Assembly: GCA_030602225.1 (NCBI GenBank) | Contig: JAUWAD010000012.1 | Span: forward strand, 1 to 32,335 | Origin: Bacillota bacterium | GTDB taxonomy: Bacteria > Bacillota > Clostridia > Tissierellales > Tissierellaceae | Direction: 5' to 3' | Length of the DNA stretch: 32,335 nt | Shown: positions 1 through 7,164 of the stretch, piece by piece | Position numbering within the stretch: the first letter of the stretch is position 1 | Layout: every line of letters begins with the position of its first letter | Notes under the pieces: generated by a model | The model's input: the letters and a program-made list of their open reading frames with translations, nothing else | Databases searched by the model: none | Told to the model about the DNA's origin: nothing | Made by a program: the position numbers and the translations under genes

Positions 1-60
1 CTTGTTTTGTCAGTATTTCTTGGTATAATAACCTCATTTATAGTAATTTCATATTTTTAA
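1..60 (+). CDS. C-terminal end of an unknown membrane protein (partial)
   Basis: Reading frame 1 is open from the first base to a TAA at 58-60 and encodes 19 residues, nearly all hydrophobic (Leu, Val, Ile, Phe), ending in Tyr-Phe. This looks like the last transmembrane segment of a membrane protein that begins outside the window. A terminator-like hairpin follows directly, which fits a true gene end. The fragment is too short to name a family, and a chance open frame of this length cannot be excluded. Confidence 0.45.
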   Translation, partial: LVLSVFLGIITSFIVISYF

Positions 61-65
61 AAGTA

Positions 66-105
66 GAGCACTCATATATTCAAAAAATATGGGTGTTTCT
101 TTTTT
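66..105 (+). terminator. Rho-independent terminator
   Basis: The arms 69-77 and 87-95 pair over nine base pairs with one G-U. A T-rich run (96-105, one C among nine T) follows. It ends the partial gene upstream and isolates the DUF5058 operon. Confidence 0.7.
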
Positions 106-127
106 GAAAATGTTTTCTTATGATAGC

Positions 128-156
128 TTGAATTGTGCAAATATTTTCATTATTAA
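128..156 (+). promoter_or_regulatory. Weak promoter candidate for the DUF5058 operon
   Basis: TTGAAT at 128-133 and TATTAA at 151-156 are 17 bases apart, with four of six consensus matches each. The region between the terminator and the first start codon must hold the operon promoter, but in such AT-rich DNA this assignment is weak. Confidence 0.25.
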
Positions 157-207
157 TTTTTATCATACTGATATTATTAAGTTAATAATATTAAGGGAGG
201 AATACTG

Positions 208-903
208 ATGGATTATATGCAAATAGCTAATAGTGTACCAATGTGGATAGCAGCTGGAGCTGCAATTTCACTGGTAGTTGTCCAAGCACTACTATTCTTA
301 CTTAAATCACATAAAACTGGAAAAGAAATAGGACTTACTGAAATACAAATGAAGGATGCAATGAAAAGTAGTTTTATAACTTCCATAGGACCTTCAATAG
401 TCATCCTGTCAGGTCTTTTATCACTACTTGTAACAGTTGGGGGCCCAATGGCGTGGATGAGATTATCACTAATCGGATCTGTTATGTTTGAACTTATGGC
501 AGCAGGTTTTGGAACAGAAGCAGCTGGAGTAAGAATGGGAATAGACACAATGACTGATGTAGCCTTTGCCAATGCGGTATGGACTATGATTCTTGGATCC
601 ATAGGTTGGGTTTTATTTGCAACTTTGACTGCGGATAAGATGGGTAAGGTTCAGGAAAAAGCATCTAAAGGTGATAAGGGAACATTGACCATAATCTCAA
701 CATCAGCAATGCTTGGAGCTTTTGGAGCATTAGTATCACCACATGTAATGGCTATGAACAACAATTCAATTGCTGCATTGGCAGGAGGAGGGATTATGCT
801 TATAATAAATCCCCTTGCTAAGAAAAGGGATATAAAATGGCTAAAAGAATGGAGTTTGGCAATAGCTTTATTTGGTGGAATGTTAGTGGCAGCATTGGTA
901 TAA
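208..903 (+). CDS. DUF5058 family membrane protein
   Basis: The 231-residue protein is almost wholly hydrophobic, with about six to seven membrane segments. Its opening (IANSVPMWIAAG, then a hydrophobic helix and a Lys-rich loop near residue 35) resembles the DUF5058 family, which has no established biochemical function. A good ribosome site (AGGGAGGA) lies upstream of the ATG. It is the first gene of a tight operon: the next membrane gene starts 16 bases later and an AbgB-like hydrolase follows. That context suggests one half of a two-gene transporter that brings in the substrate of the hydrolase. The transporter role is inferred from context only; family recognition is from memory of the sequence pattern. 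Confidence 0.75.
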   Translation: MDYMQIANSVPMWIAAGAAISLVVVQALLFLLKSHKTGKEIGLTEIQMKDAMKSSFITSIGPSIVILSGLLSLLVTVGGPMAWMRLSLIGSVMFELMAAGFGTEAAGVRMGIDTMTDVAFANAVWTMILGSIGWVLFATLTADKMGKVQEKASKGDKGTLTIISTSAMLGAFGALVSPHVMAMNNNSIAALAGGGIMLIINPLAKKRDIKWLKEWSLAIALFGGMLVAALV

Positions 904-919
904 ATGAGGAGGGATAAAA

Positions 920-1591
920 ATGGATAAGAAGCAAATATATGAAGGTGTTTATTTACCAGAAATTATAAAGTGGGGACGAATTACTAATGTGATCGGTGTA
1001 TTACTTTCTTTTGGACCAGCTTTGGTTTTAGCTGTTTACTTTAAAATAATTCCTCCAATGAGTGCAGTTATAACAGGTTTTATATCAATTGCAGGAGCAG
1101 TTGGAGTTTTATGGTTCATTGAACCTATATCATACTTTCCAATAGTGGGAGTTGCAGGGACATATATGGCATTTTTAACAGGAAATATTTCCAATCTAAG
1201 GATACCAAGTGCGGCAATAGCACAAAGTGTAGCCAAGGTGGAACCAGGTACTGAAGAAGGAAGTATAATAGCGGTTATGGGGATGGCTATATCAGTCCTT
1301 GTAAATATCGTGGTCCTTGTTTTTGGAGTTATTGCAGGAACTACATTACTGGCAGCACTTCCTCCAAATGTTGTTAAAGCTTTAAACTATCTACTACCAG
1401 CATTGTTTGGAGCATTATTTGTCCAGTTCACATTAATCAAGCCAAAACTAGCACCAATTGCCATAGGTATAGCCCTAATAGCAACGTTCTTTGTTAGACA
1501 AGGAATTATTCCATCATACGTAACCACATTGGCATCCGTTTTTGGAACAATGTTTATAGGAATAGCACTATATAAGAGGAAGTTAATTTAG
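920..1591 (+). CDS. Small multi-pass membrane protein, partner of the DUF5058 protein
   Basis: This 223-residue hydrophobic protein has about six membrane segments. A short polar N-terminus ends with a Trp-Gly-Arg motif near residue 19. A conserved-looking loop around residues 85-110 (NISNLRIPSAAIAQ, then VEPGTEEG) sits between helices and could contribute to substrate binding. The start has a GAGGAGGGAT-type ribosome site. The gene lies 16 bases after the DUF5058 gene and 12 bases before the hydrolase gene, so the three are almost certainly co-transcribed. I do not recognise a named family beyond its habit of sitting beside DUF5058. A heteromeric permease with the upstream protein is the simplest reading. 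Confidence 0.7.
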   Translation: MDKKQIYEGVYLPEIIKWGRITNVIGVLLSFGPALVLAVYFKIIPPMSAVITGFISIAGAVGVLWFIEPISYFPIVGVAGTYMAFLTGNISNLRIPSAAIAQSVAKVEPGTEEGSIIAVMGMAISVLVNIVVLVFGVIAGTTLLAALPPNVVKALNYLLPALFGALFVQFTLIKPKLAPIAIGIALIATFFVRQGIIPSYVTTLASVFGTMFIGIALYKRKLI

Positions 1592-1603
1592 GAAGGAGTA
1601 ACT

Positions 1604-2980
1604 ATGAATAAGAATAATGTTTTGGATTATTTAAATAGTATTGAAGAAGTGGTTAATGATATAAACTTAAAGATTTGGTCAAATCCCGAAGTCTCAGGAA
1701 ATGAGGAGTATTCTGCTAATCTTTATAGAAGCGCTTTAGAAGAAAATGGATTTAAGATAGTGAACACTCCTAATATGGAGCATGCCTTCTATGGAGAATT
1801 TGGAAGTGGTTACCCAGTAATTGCTGTATTAGGAGAATTCGATGCACTTCCAGGCTTGTCTCAAAATGTTGATGTTAAGTTTAACCCAACAACAAAGAAT
1901 GGTCCTGGTCATGCTTGTGGACACAATCTTCTAGGTGCAGCACCCTTTGGAGCAGCCTTAGCAATTAAGAAGTACTTAGAGGAATCAAAACTAAGTGGGA
2001 CTATTAGATACTATGGCTGTCCAGAAGAAGAAACCTTAGTAGGCAAGGTTAAAATGATAAAGGCAGGTGCTTTCCAAGGATGTGATCTAGCACTTAGCTG
2101 GCATCCTATGACGGTTAATTCACCAATAAACAAGGCCTTCCTGTCATTGAACTCTTTGAAATTTAGATTCAAGGGAATTTCAGCCCATGCGGCACAATCT
2201 CCTGAATCTGGAAGATCAGCCCTTGATGCAGTTGAGCTGATGAATGTTGGTGCAAACTACTTGCGTGAACATATTATAGACAAGGCACGAATTCACTATA
2301 CCATCACCAATGCAGGTGGAGCGCCAAACATCATACCCAGTGATGCTGAATCATGGTATTATATAAGAGCTCCCCATAGAAGTGATGTGGAAGAAATTAC
2401 AGAAAGACTAATTAATATTGCAAAAGGTGCAGCTCTTATGACAGATACACAAATGGAAATGGAAGTCTTAGGAGGTTGCTATGAGTATTTACCTAATGAT
2501 GTATTGTTTAAGTTAACTGAAGATAATATGAGTCAAGTTCAATTGCCGGAGTTTTCAGTTGAGGAGAAGGAGTATGCATTATCTCTTCAGCAGACCATAG
2601 ACAAGAAATTAGTTAATCTGGAAAGAAGAAAGTATTTATCCGGTGAAAAGGAAGATACAGTAATTTTTGAAGGGGTACTATCAAAGGAAGAGGCATTTAA
2701 TGTTGATGTAAGTGGTTCTTCTGATAGTGGAGATGTTTCTTGGATAATGCCAATGAATCTATTTTTAACAGCCTCATGGCCATTGGGGGTTGCGAATCAT
2801 AGCTGGCAGGCCACCTCTTCTGCAGGATCAACAGTAGGGACAAAGAGTATGATGTATGCAGCTAGAATATTTACAGGGATGATGTATGATATACTAAACA
2901 ATCACTCCCTGGTGGAAGAAGCAAAGAGTGAGTTTAGGGTAAGAACTGAAAAAAACAAATATGTAAGTCCATTAAAATAA
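1604..2980 (+). CDS. M20 family metallohydrolase, AbgB-like
   Basis: This 458-residue protein matches the M20D amidohydrolase group that includes p-aminobenzoyl-glutamate hydrolase subunit B. Visible metal-site motifs are EFDALPG (about residue 80), GHACGHNLLGAA (about 105-116), the acidic CPEEET block (about 145) and a WHPM segment (about 167). A dimerisation-type insert with SAHAAQSPESGRSALDA follows near residue 196. Length fits AbgB better than the shorter 390-residue aminoacylases. The start follows a GGAAGGAG site. It shares an operon with two membrane proteins, which suggests hydrolysis of an imported N-acyl or p-aminobenzoyl amino acid in the cytoplasm. No AbgA-like subunit is adjacent. 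The exact substrate cannot be read from the sequence. Confidence 0.85.
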   Translation: MNKNNVLDYLNSIEEVVNDINLKIWSNPEVSGNEEYSANLYRSALEENGFKIVNTPNMEHAFYGEFGSGYPVIAVLGEFDALPGLSQNVDVKFNPTTKNGPGHACGHNLLGAAPFGAALAIKKYLEESKLSGTIRYYGCPEEETLVGKVKMIKAGAFQGCDLALSWHPMTVNSPINKAFLSLNSLKFRFKGISAHAAQSPESGRSALDAVELMNVGANYLREHIIDKARIHYTITNAGGAPNIIPSDAESWYYIRAPHRSDVEEITERLINIAKGAALMTDTQMEMEVLGGCYEYLPNDVLFKLTEDNMSQVQLPEFSVEEKEYALSLQQTIDKKLVNLERRKYLSGEKEDTVIFEGVLSKEEAFNVDVSGSSDSGDVSWIMPMNLFLTASWPLGVANHSWQATSSAGSTVGTKSMMYAARIFTGMMYDILNNHSLVEEAKSEFRVRTEKNKYVSPLK

Positions 2981-2986
2981 TATTAC

Positions 2987-3022
2987 ACTAAAGGAGCAGA
3001 AAATTATTTCTGCTCCTTTAGT
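2987..3022 (+). terminator. Long perfect hairpin after the AbgB-like gene
   Basis: The arms 2987-3000 and 3009-3022 are perfectly complementary over 14 base pairs, with two more A-T pairs possible inside. No long T-run follows, so it may be an imperfect terminator or a transcript-stabilising stem. A TATAAT at 3028-3033 just after it could be the -10 element of the downstream regulator gene, although no good -35 is visible. Confidence 0.55.
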
Positions 3023-3068
3023 TATGATATAATTAAACTGGGAGTAAAATCTTAGGTTAGGTGATGGT

Positions 3069-4688
3069 ATGGGATTAACAGTTAGAGAAATGCTAAATTA
3101 CAATACATTCAGTGAATTCAAGGTATTAGCTGGCCTGGGTGGATTAGATAATCAGATACAAGGGGTGGCTGTATTAGATGCCCCTGATGGTTACAAGTGG
3201 ACCAGGGGAAAGGAATTGGTTATTGGCTCAGGATACCTTCTTGCGACCCAACCAGGGCTTTTTTGGGAAATCATTAAATCTGATAGGTTTAAGTTAATGT
3301 CAGGTATGGGTATTAAGGAGAGATTCCTAAAGGAGATACCAGAAGATATATTAAGGGAGTTTGATAATAACAATATCCCTCTTATTCTGATTCCTCCTAA
3401 TATCGCATGGATGGATATGATGAATCAGTTAAATGTGATAGTAATGAATAAGAGTATCAGACAATTCAATATAGGGAGAATCAATCCTGTAAGTTATAGT
3501 GACTTGACCTATCAAGTAAGAAAAATAGAACGAATACTCTCCCAGATAGAAAAGGAAATGGGTTTTCCTGGGATGCTTTATGATTTAAATAAGAATAAGG
3601 CATATTATAGTTCCAATAAATTCTTGAAACTAGCTGACAAACTCCAAACAACTGATTTCTGGGATCCATCAATTACCGTTACAAAGGAAGTGCTTTGTGA
3701 TAACTTAAATATGATCAGATACAGATACAAGGATGAACGATATGAACTTCCCTATAGCTGGATTACAATTCCTATAACTGTTATGGGTAAAATAAAGTCA
3801 TACTTTGTACTGGTTGAAGCCACGGGTTTAATAGATTACTTTGATCAGTTTGCCATAAGAATTGGATTTTTATTACTACAATCCCTTTATGAACAGTTGC
3901 TATTTTTAGAGAGCATAGGAGATTTCGGATTTGATAAATTCGTTAATGATATAATATATGGAAATTTGGAGAATCATGATAAGATTAGCTCCAGAGCAGT
4001 GGATATAAACATTGACATGACAAAAAGCTTTTATTATATATCCATGAATCAAATAAACAAATCCATAAGTTCAGCACTATTTAAGGATGATATTAATAGA
4101 ACAATAAATAGTGTCTTTTCCTTTGAAGGTATAAGGACTAGTTTTGTTAATGAGAATAGTGTTTTGATAATGATACCAAAGGAAGAATCTGACTTGGATG
4201 GATATCAAATATCTAATATACAGGAGAATTCAATCAAGATCAGACAAAAAATTGAAAAGAATATACCAAATTCAAAATTTGTCTTTGGCATTTTTGATAA
4301 AGAGACTTCAGTTTATGACCTTAGGAAGTCCTATGAAAAAGCAAACCAGGCTGTTATGATAGGAAGTAGAATTTTTCCTGAAGAAGGTTTTATTAAGTAC
4401 TCACAGTTAGGTGTATTTGCCTGGATACATATTGATGATCAGGAACTAAGACAAATGATGGTGGACTTAGAGAAACTATTTAGTATGTCAGAGGCTGATG
4501 AACTTATAAATACTCTAAAAGTCTATTTAAACTGCAAGATGAACTACAGCACTACGGCTAAAAAACTATACGTTCACATAAATACGGTTAGAAAAAGAAT
4601 TGAGCAGATAAATGATATATTGGGCTTAGACTTAGATGACCCAATTAATAGGATTAAGGTGGAATTACTATTATTAATAGCTAAATAG
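3069..4688 (+). CDS. PucR family transcriptional regulator
   Basis: This 539-residue protein has the PucR layout. An N-terminal PucR domain (about residues 1-125, opening GLTVREMLNY, with a GSGYLLATQPG motif) is followed by a long middle segment resembling the CdaR/GGDEF-like region. A C-terminal PucR-type helix-turn-helix lies at about 475-535 (YLNCKMNYSTTAKKLYVHINTV is the recognisable part). PucR proteins usually activate purine, allantoin or amino-acid catabolic genes in response to a small ligand. Here it follows the DUF5058/hydrolase operon in the same direction, separated by a hairpin, so that operon is its likely target. The weak ribosome site (TAGGTGATGG) sits close to the ATG. A gene-specific terminator follows. 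Confidence 0.85.
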   Translation: MGLTVREMLNYNTFSEFKVLAGLGGLDNQIQGVAVLDAPDGYKWTRGKELVIGSGYLLATQPGLFWEIIKSDRFKLMSGMGIKERFLKEIPEDILREFDNNNIPLILIPPNIAWMDMMNQLNVIVMNKSIRQFNIGRINPVSYSDLTYQVRKIERILSQIEKEMGFPGMLYDLNKNKAYYSSNKFLKLADKLQTTDFWDPSITVTKEVLCDNLNMIRYRYKDERYELPYSWITIPITVMGKIKSYFVLVEATGLIDYFDQFAIRIGFLLLQSLYEQLLFLESIGDFGFDKFVNDIIYGNLENHDKISSRAVDINIDMTKSFYYISMNQINKSISSALFKDDINRTINSVFSFEGIRTSFVNENSVLIMIPKEESDLDGYQISNIQENSIKIRQKIEKNIPNSKFVFGIFDKETSVYDLRKSYEKANQAVMIGSRIFPEEGFIKYSQLGVFAWIHIDDQELRQMMVDLEKLFSMSEADELINTLKVYLNCKMNYSTTAKKLYVHINTVRKRIEQINDILGLDLDDPINRIKVELLLLIAK

Positions 4689-4696
4689 ATGTTATG

Positions 4697-4721
4697 GCAG
4701 GGCATTGGCTCTGCTTTTTTT
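4697..4721 (+). terminator. Rho-independent terminator of the PucR gene
   Basis: A seven-pair stem (4697-4703 with 4708-4714, one G-U) with a four-base loop is followed by seven T residues at 4715-4721. Confidence 0.8.
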
Positions 4722-4777
4722 AAGATTATTTTTGACATATGTTAGAAAAAAAGTTTCTTATAACAATTAAAAGGGTA

Positions 4778-4806
4778 TTGAAATTATTAATAATGAATGT
4801 TATCAT
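4778..4806 (+). promoter_or_regulatory. Promoter of the Sec peroxiredoxin gene
   Basis: TTGAAA (4778-4783) and TATCAT (4801-4806) are separated by exactly 17 bases. The expected start of transcription, about 4813, falls at the edge of the palindrome at 4816-4832. The same -10 sequence, TATCAT, occurs in the promoter of the neighbouring Fur-family gene. Confidence 0.6.
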
Positions 4807-4815
4807 ATTATTATA

Positions 4816-4832
4816 ATTGTAATCATTACAAT
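4816..4832. promoter_or_regulatory. Fur/PerR-type operator (perfect palindrome)
   Basis: ATTGTAATCATTACAAT is a perfect 8-1-8 inverted repeat centred on C4824. Its inner 7-1-7 half sites, TTGTAAT and ATTACAA, have the architecture of Fur-superfamily boxes and differ by one base per half from the Bacillus PerR box TTATAAT. It lies just downstream of the -10 element and covers the predicted start of transcription, so binding would repress. The Fur-family regulator encoded at 5702-6106 is the obvious candidate. The link is inference; the palindrome is directly visible. Confidence 0.7.
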
Positions 4833-4867
4833 AAAAGAATAATTACAAATAATGAGGGGGTGTCATC

Positions 4868-5587
4868 TTGGCAGAGGTAAAACCTGGTTGTGATAGACCA
4901 GCAATTAAAAGAAACAAGCCAGTTGTTGAAGCAGCATCTGAAATTCTAGAAGTTAAAAAGGAGGAACACACTATGGTTAAAGTAGGAAAACCAGCACCAA
5001 CTTTTGAAGCGCCAGCATTTCATAAGGGCCAATTTGTAAATGTAAATCTTGAGGATTATAAAGGTAAGTGGGTATTATTATGCTTCTACCCTGGAGACTT
5101 TACTTTTGTCTGAGCTACTGAAGTTTCAGCAGTTGCTGAAAAGTATGAAGAATTGCAAGAACTTGGAGTAGAAGTTTTATCAATGAGTGTAGATAGCCAC
5201 TTTGTACACAAAATGTGGAATGATCATGAGTTGTCAAAGATGATAGGAAAAGATATCCCATTCCCAATGTTGTCAGATCAAGATGGATACATCGGAAAAA
5301 TGTATGGTATATATGATGAAGACAGTGGTGTTGAGACTAGGGGTAGATTTATAATAGATCCAGATGGAATAATTCAAGGATTTGAAGTACTTACTCCTCC
5401 TGTTGGAAGAAATGTATCTGAGAGTATTAGACAGGTTAAAGCTTTTCAATTAGTAAGGGAGTCCAAGGGAACCAAGGCGACTCCTTCAGGATGGAAACCC
5501 GGCAAGAAAGTTTTAGAGCCAAGCCCAGATTTAGTAGGTAGGGTTTGGGAAGTATGGAGTGTTAAAGAGGCTTTTGACCAAGAGTAA
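4868..5587 (+). CDS. prxU: Selenocysteine-containing peroxiredoxin
   Basis: An in-frame TGA at 5111-5113 splits an otherwise continuous 239-codon frame. It falls where peroxiredoxins carry the peroxidatic cysteine: [13 protein letters not shown] replaces the usual FTFVCPTE. The enzyme should reduce hydrogen peroxide and organic peroxides in the cytoplasm using an external thiol donor. The typical AhpC/TSA fold motifs follow ([30 protein letters not shown]), with a C-terminal SGWKPGKK segment. The only other cysteines are Cys8 and the one in LLCFYP, so there is no classic C-terminal resolving cysteine. Two starts are plausible: TTG at 4868 behind GAGGGGGTG, giving Sec82, and ATG at 4973 behind AAAGGAGG, giving a 204-residue protein with Sec47, the usual peroxiredoxin position. 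Confidence 0.93.
4957..4975 (+). promoter_or_regulatory. Internal ribosome site and second start of prxU
   Basis: AAAGGAGG at 4957-4964 lies eight bases before an in-frame ATG at 4973. This site is at least as good as that of the upstream TTG. Initiation here yields a normal-length peroxiredoxin without the 35-residue leader that carries Cys8. Either both forms are made, or the leader frame is regulatory. Confidence 0.6.
5111..5140 (+). promoter_or_regulatory. Sec UGA codon and bacterial SECIS-like hairpin in prxU
   Basis: The TGA at 5111-5113 is followed by a perfect six-pair stem, TTCAGC (5125-5130) with GCTGAA (5135-5140). The apical loop AGTT has a G as its second base, 18 bases after the UGA. 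Position, stem and loop G agree with the known bacterial SECIS pattern read by SelB. Confidence 0.75.
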
Positions 5588-5594
5588 ACCACAG

Positions 5595-5619
5595 ACCCAC
5601 CTTGTTTAAGGTGGGTTTT
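5595..5619 (+). terminator. Rho-independent terminator of prxU
   Basis: Nine-pair stem, ACCCACCTT (5595-5603) with AAGGTGGGT (5608-5616), loop GTTT, then more T residues. It separates prxU from the Fur-family gene, which has its own promoter. Confidence 0.8.
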
Positions 5620-5644
5620 GCATTAACGAATAGATTAATATCTA

Positions 5645-5673
5645 TTGACCTCTTTGGGAATATGAGATATCAT
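5645..5673 (+). promoter_or_regulatory. Promoter of the Fur-family gene
   Basis: TTGACC (5645-5650) and TATCAT (5668-5673) are 17 bases apart. An imperfect dyad, AGATA-TCAT-TATCT, overlaps the -10 and could be an autoregulatory site, but it does not have the 7-1-7 form seen upstream of prxU. Confidence 0.6.
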
Positions 5674-5701
5674 TATCTTATTAAATATGTGAGGTAAAAA
5701 G

Positions 5702-6106
5702 ATGAAAAACTATGACCATATACTAAAAAAATTAAAAGAAAAAGGAATAAGGCCTTCTTATATAAGGGTTAGAATTTATTCTTATCTTGAGGAGTCAAGG
5801 ATTCATCCAACTGTTGATGAGATTTATGAGTTTTTAAGCAAGGAAATCTTAACCTTATCAAAAACCACGGTTTACAATACCCTTAAGTTGTTCACCGAGA
5901 AAGGACTAGCTCAGCAACTTAATATCGAGGGCAATGAACTTAGATATGAAGCTATTAGAGGTTTTCACGGGCACTTTAAGTGCGAAAAGTGCAACTCCAT
6001 ATACGATATGAAGATTTCTCAACTGGAGTTTGAGGATGATATCTCAGAGTTTGTAATAAATGAGGAGCAGGTTTTAGTAACTGGAGTTTGTCCAAAATGC
6101 AATTAA
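5702..6106 (+). CDS. Fur family transcriptional regulator, PerR-like
   Basis: This 134-residue protein has the Fur-family plan: an N-terminal winged helix (RPSYIRVRIYSYL, HPTVDEIYEFL, LSKTTVYNTLKLF) and a C-terminal metal-binding dimerisation domain. Two CxxC pairs (CEKC near residue 97, CPKC at the end) form the structural zinc site, and the HGHFKCEKC block carries the usual His ligands. Fur-family members sense iron, zinc, manganese or peroxide. Placement directly after a peroxiredoxin controlled by a Fur-type palindrome favours a PerR role. The sequence does not prove the metal or the peroxide chemistry. It has its own promoter and ends at a hairpin shared with the convergent gene. Confidence 0.88.
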   Translation: MKNYDHILKKLKEKGIRPSYIRVRIYSYLEESRIHPTVDEIYEFLSKEILTLSKTTVYNTLKLFTEKGLAQQLNIEGNELRYEAIRGFHGHFKCEKCNSIYDMKISQLEFEDDISEFVINEEQVLVTGVCPKCN

Positions 6107-6111
6107 AAAAT

Positions 6112-6137
6112 ACCTTCCTAGAATTTTCTAGGAAGGT
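6112..6137. terminator. Bidirectional terminator
   Basis: The arms 6112-6123 and 6126-6137 are perfectly complementary over 12 bases (two-base loop, or a larger loop if the inner pairs open). A-rich sequence on the left and T-rich sequence on the right supply a U-tract for each strand. The stop codon of the minus-strand gene lies inside the right arm. Confidence 0.75.
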
Positions 6138-7093
6138 TTATTTATATCATCATCATGTTTTTTAAACTTTAATTTAGGAGATACAATCTTTTTGATTCCT
6201 TTAAATCCAAAGAATGCAACCACTAGAAGAACGATAATACCTGGTAGGTTGTATATCATGAATATAACAAAGTTCTCTACACTTCTTCTAAACTGATATA
6301 AAGAGTTGTTAAATGCGTTCTTTATTCTAGTAAAGAAAGTGGTTTCAACTGTTTCAGTACTTGTTACCTTAGCTACTTCATTGATTGTAATATTAAATGT
6401 TGAGTAGTCTATCCTATCATCAAGATTAATCAGAGTTGCTTTTAGGTTTTCCTTCTCGTAAATTACTTGACTAAGCTGGTTTTCCAATGCAATTATATCC
6501 TCAATTTTTTCTGCTCTTTCCAGTAAGGATAATAATCTCTCTTCTTTGATTTCAAGAACTCCAAGTCTTGATTCGGTGTCGGTATAGTATCTTGTTACAT
6601 CCTCTTTTGATGAACTTTCACTTATTATATTTCCAATTTGTGGTATAAAAGCCTTAAACTGATTTACCTTATCCCTTGGTATTCTTATGGAGAAATTACC
6701 TGTCCTATACATTTGAGAACCGTAATAATTACCAAAGTATATATTTGAACTGGATATATATCCTTGATTTTCTTCAATAAGTTTATAAAGCTCTTCCAAA
6801 GATTTATCAAATTCTGTGGACTCAAATCCAATGCTTATGGTTGTTATGATCTTGTCTGGTTCAATAGATCCTCCACTTCCTGATCCAAATTCAGGAGCCT
6901 TAACATAATCTTCCTCAGCGGGTCTTTCTGCTGGTTCGCTGGGTACGGAAGGAGTTGGCATAGGCATTCCTTGATTTGGAGATGAAGGTTCTTCACTGAC
7001 CATATCCTTTGATTGGCTACTGCATCCTGCTACAAAAGTTAATATAAGAACTAATGTTAAAATCAAACCTAGATAACGCATCTTCCTGGACAT
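6128..7093 (-). CDS. DUF4349 domain lipoprotein
   Basis: Starting from the ATG at 7093, which follows an AAAGGAGATG site, the protein has about 321 residues. A lipoprotein signal peptide with lipobox VAGC puts the lipidated Cys at residue 24. A Ser/Pro/Glu-rich linker runs to about residue 70. The DUF4349-type domain follows: a paired beta region containing FSIRIPRDKVNQF, then a helical coiled coil with LGVLEIKEERLLSLLERA and INLDDRIDYSTFNI. A transmembrane helix near residue 285 precedes a Lys-rich tail. It should be anchored outside the membrane at its N-terminus, with a membrane helix at the C-terminus. The domain's function is not established. An upstream ATG would add 15 residues but lacks a good site. 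Confidence 0.85.
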   Translation of the reverse strand: MSRKMRYLGLILTLVLILTFVAGCSSQSKDMVSEEPSSPNQGMPMPTPSVPSEPAERPAEEDYVKAPEFGSGSGGSIEPDKIITTISIGFESTEFDKSLEELYKLIEENQGYISSSNIYFGNYYGSQMYRTGNFSIRIPRDKVNQFKAFIPQIGNIISESSSKEDVTRYYTDTESRLGVLEIKEERLLSLLERAEKIEDIIALENQLSQVIYEKENLKATLINLDDRIDYSTFNITINEVAKVTSTETVETTFFTRIKNAFNNSLYQFRRSVENFVIFMIYNLPGIIVLLVVAFFGFKGIKKIVSPKLKFKKHDDDINKPS

Positions 7094-7164
7094 AATCTCA
7101 TCTCCTTTGAAATCATTATACAATAGTGCATTAAACAATGTATCACAAATTGGTTACAATAATT

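Noticed and set aside
5153-5587. Separate gene for the second half of the peroxiredoxin
   Set aside because: It is the same frame as the first half, joined across an in-frame UGA at the active-site position with a SECIS-like hairpin; splitting it would leave two useless fragments.
5668-5681. A Fur box in the promoter of the Fur-family gene
   Set aside because: The dyad AGATA-TCAT-TATCT is short and has the wrong spacing compared with the 7-1-7 site upstream of prxU; kept only as a note in the promoter entry.
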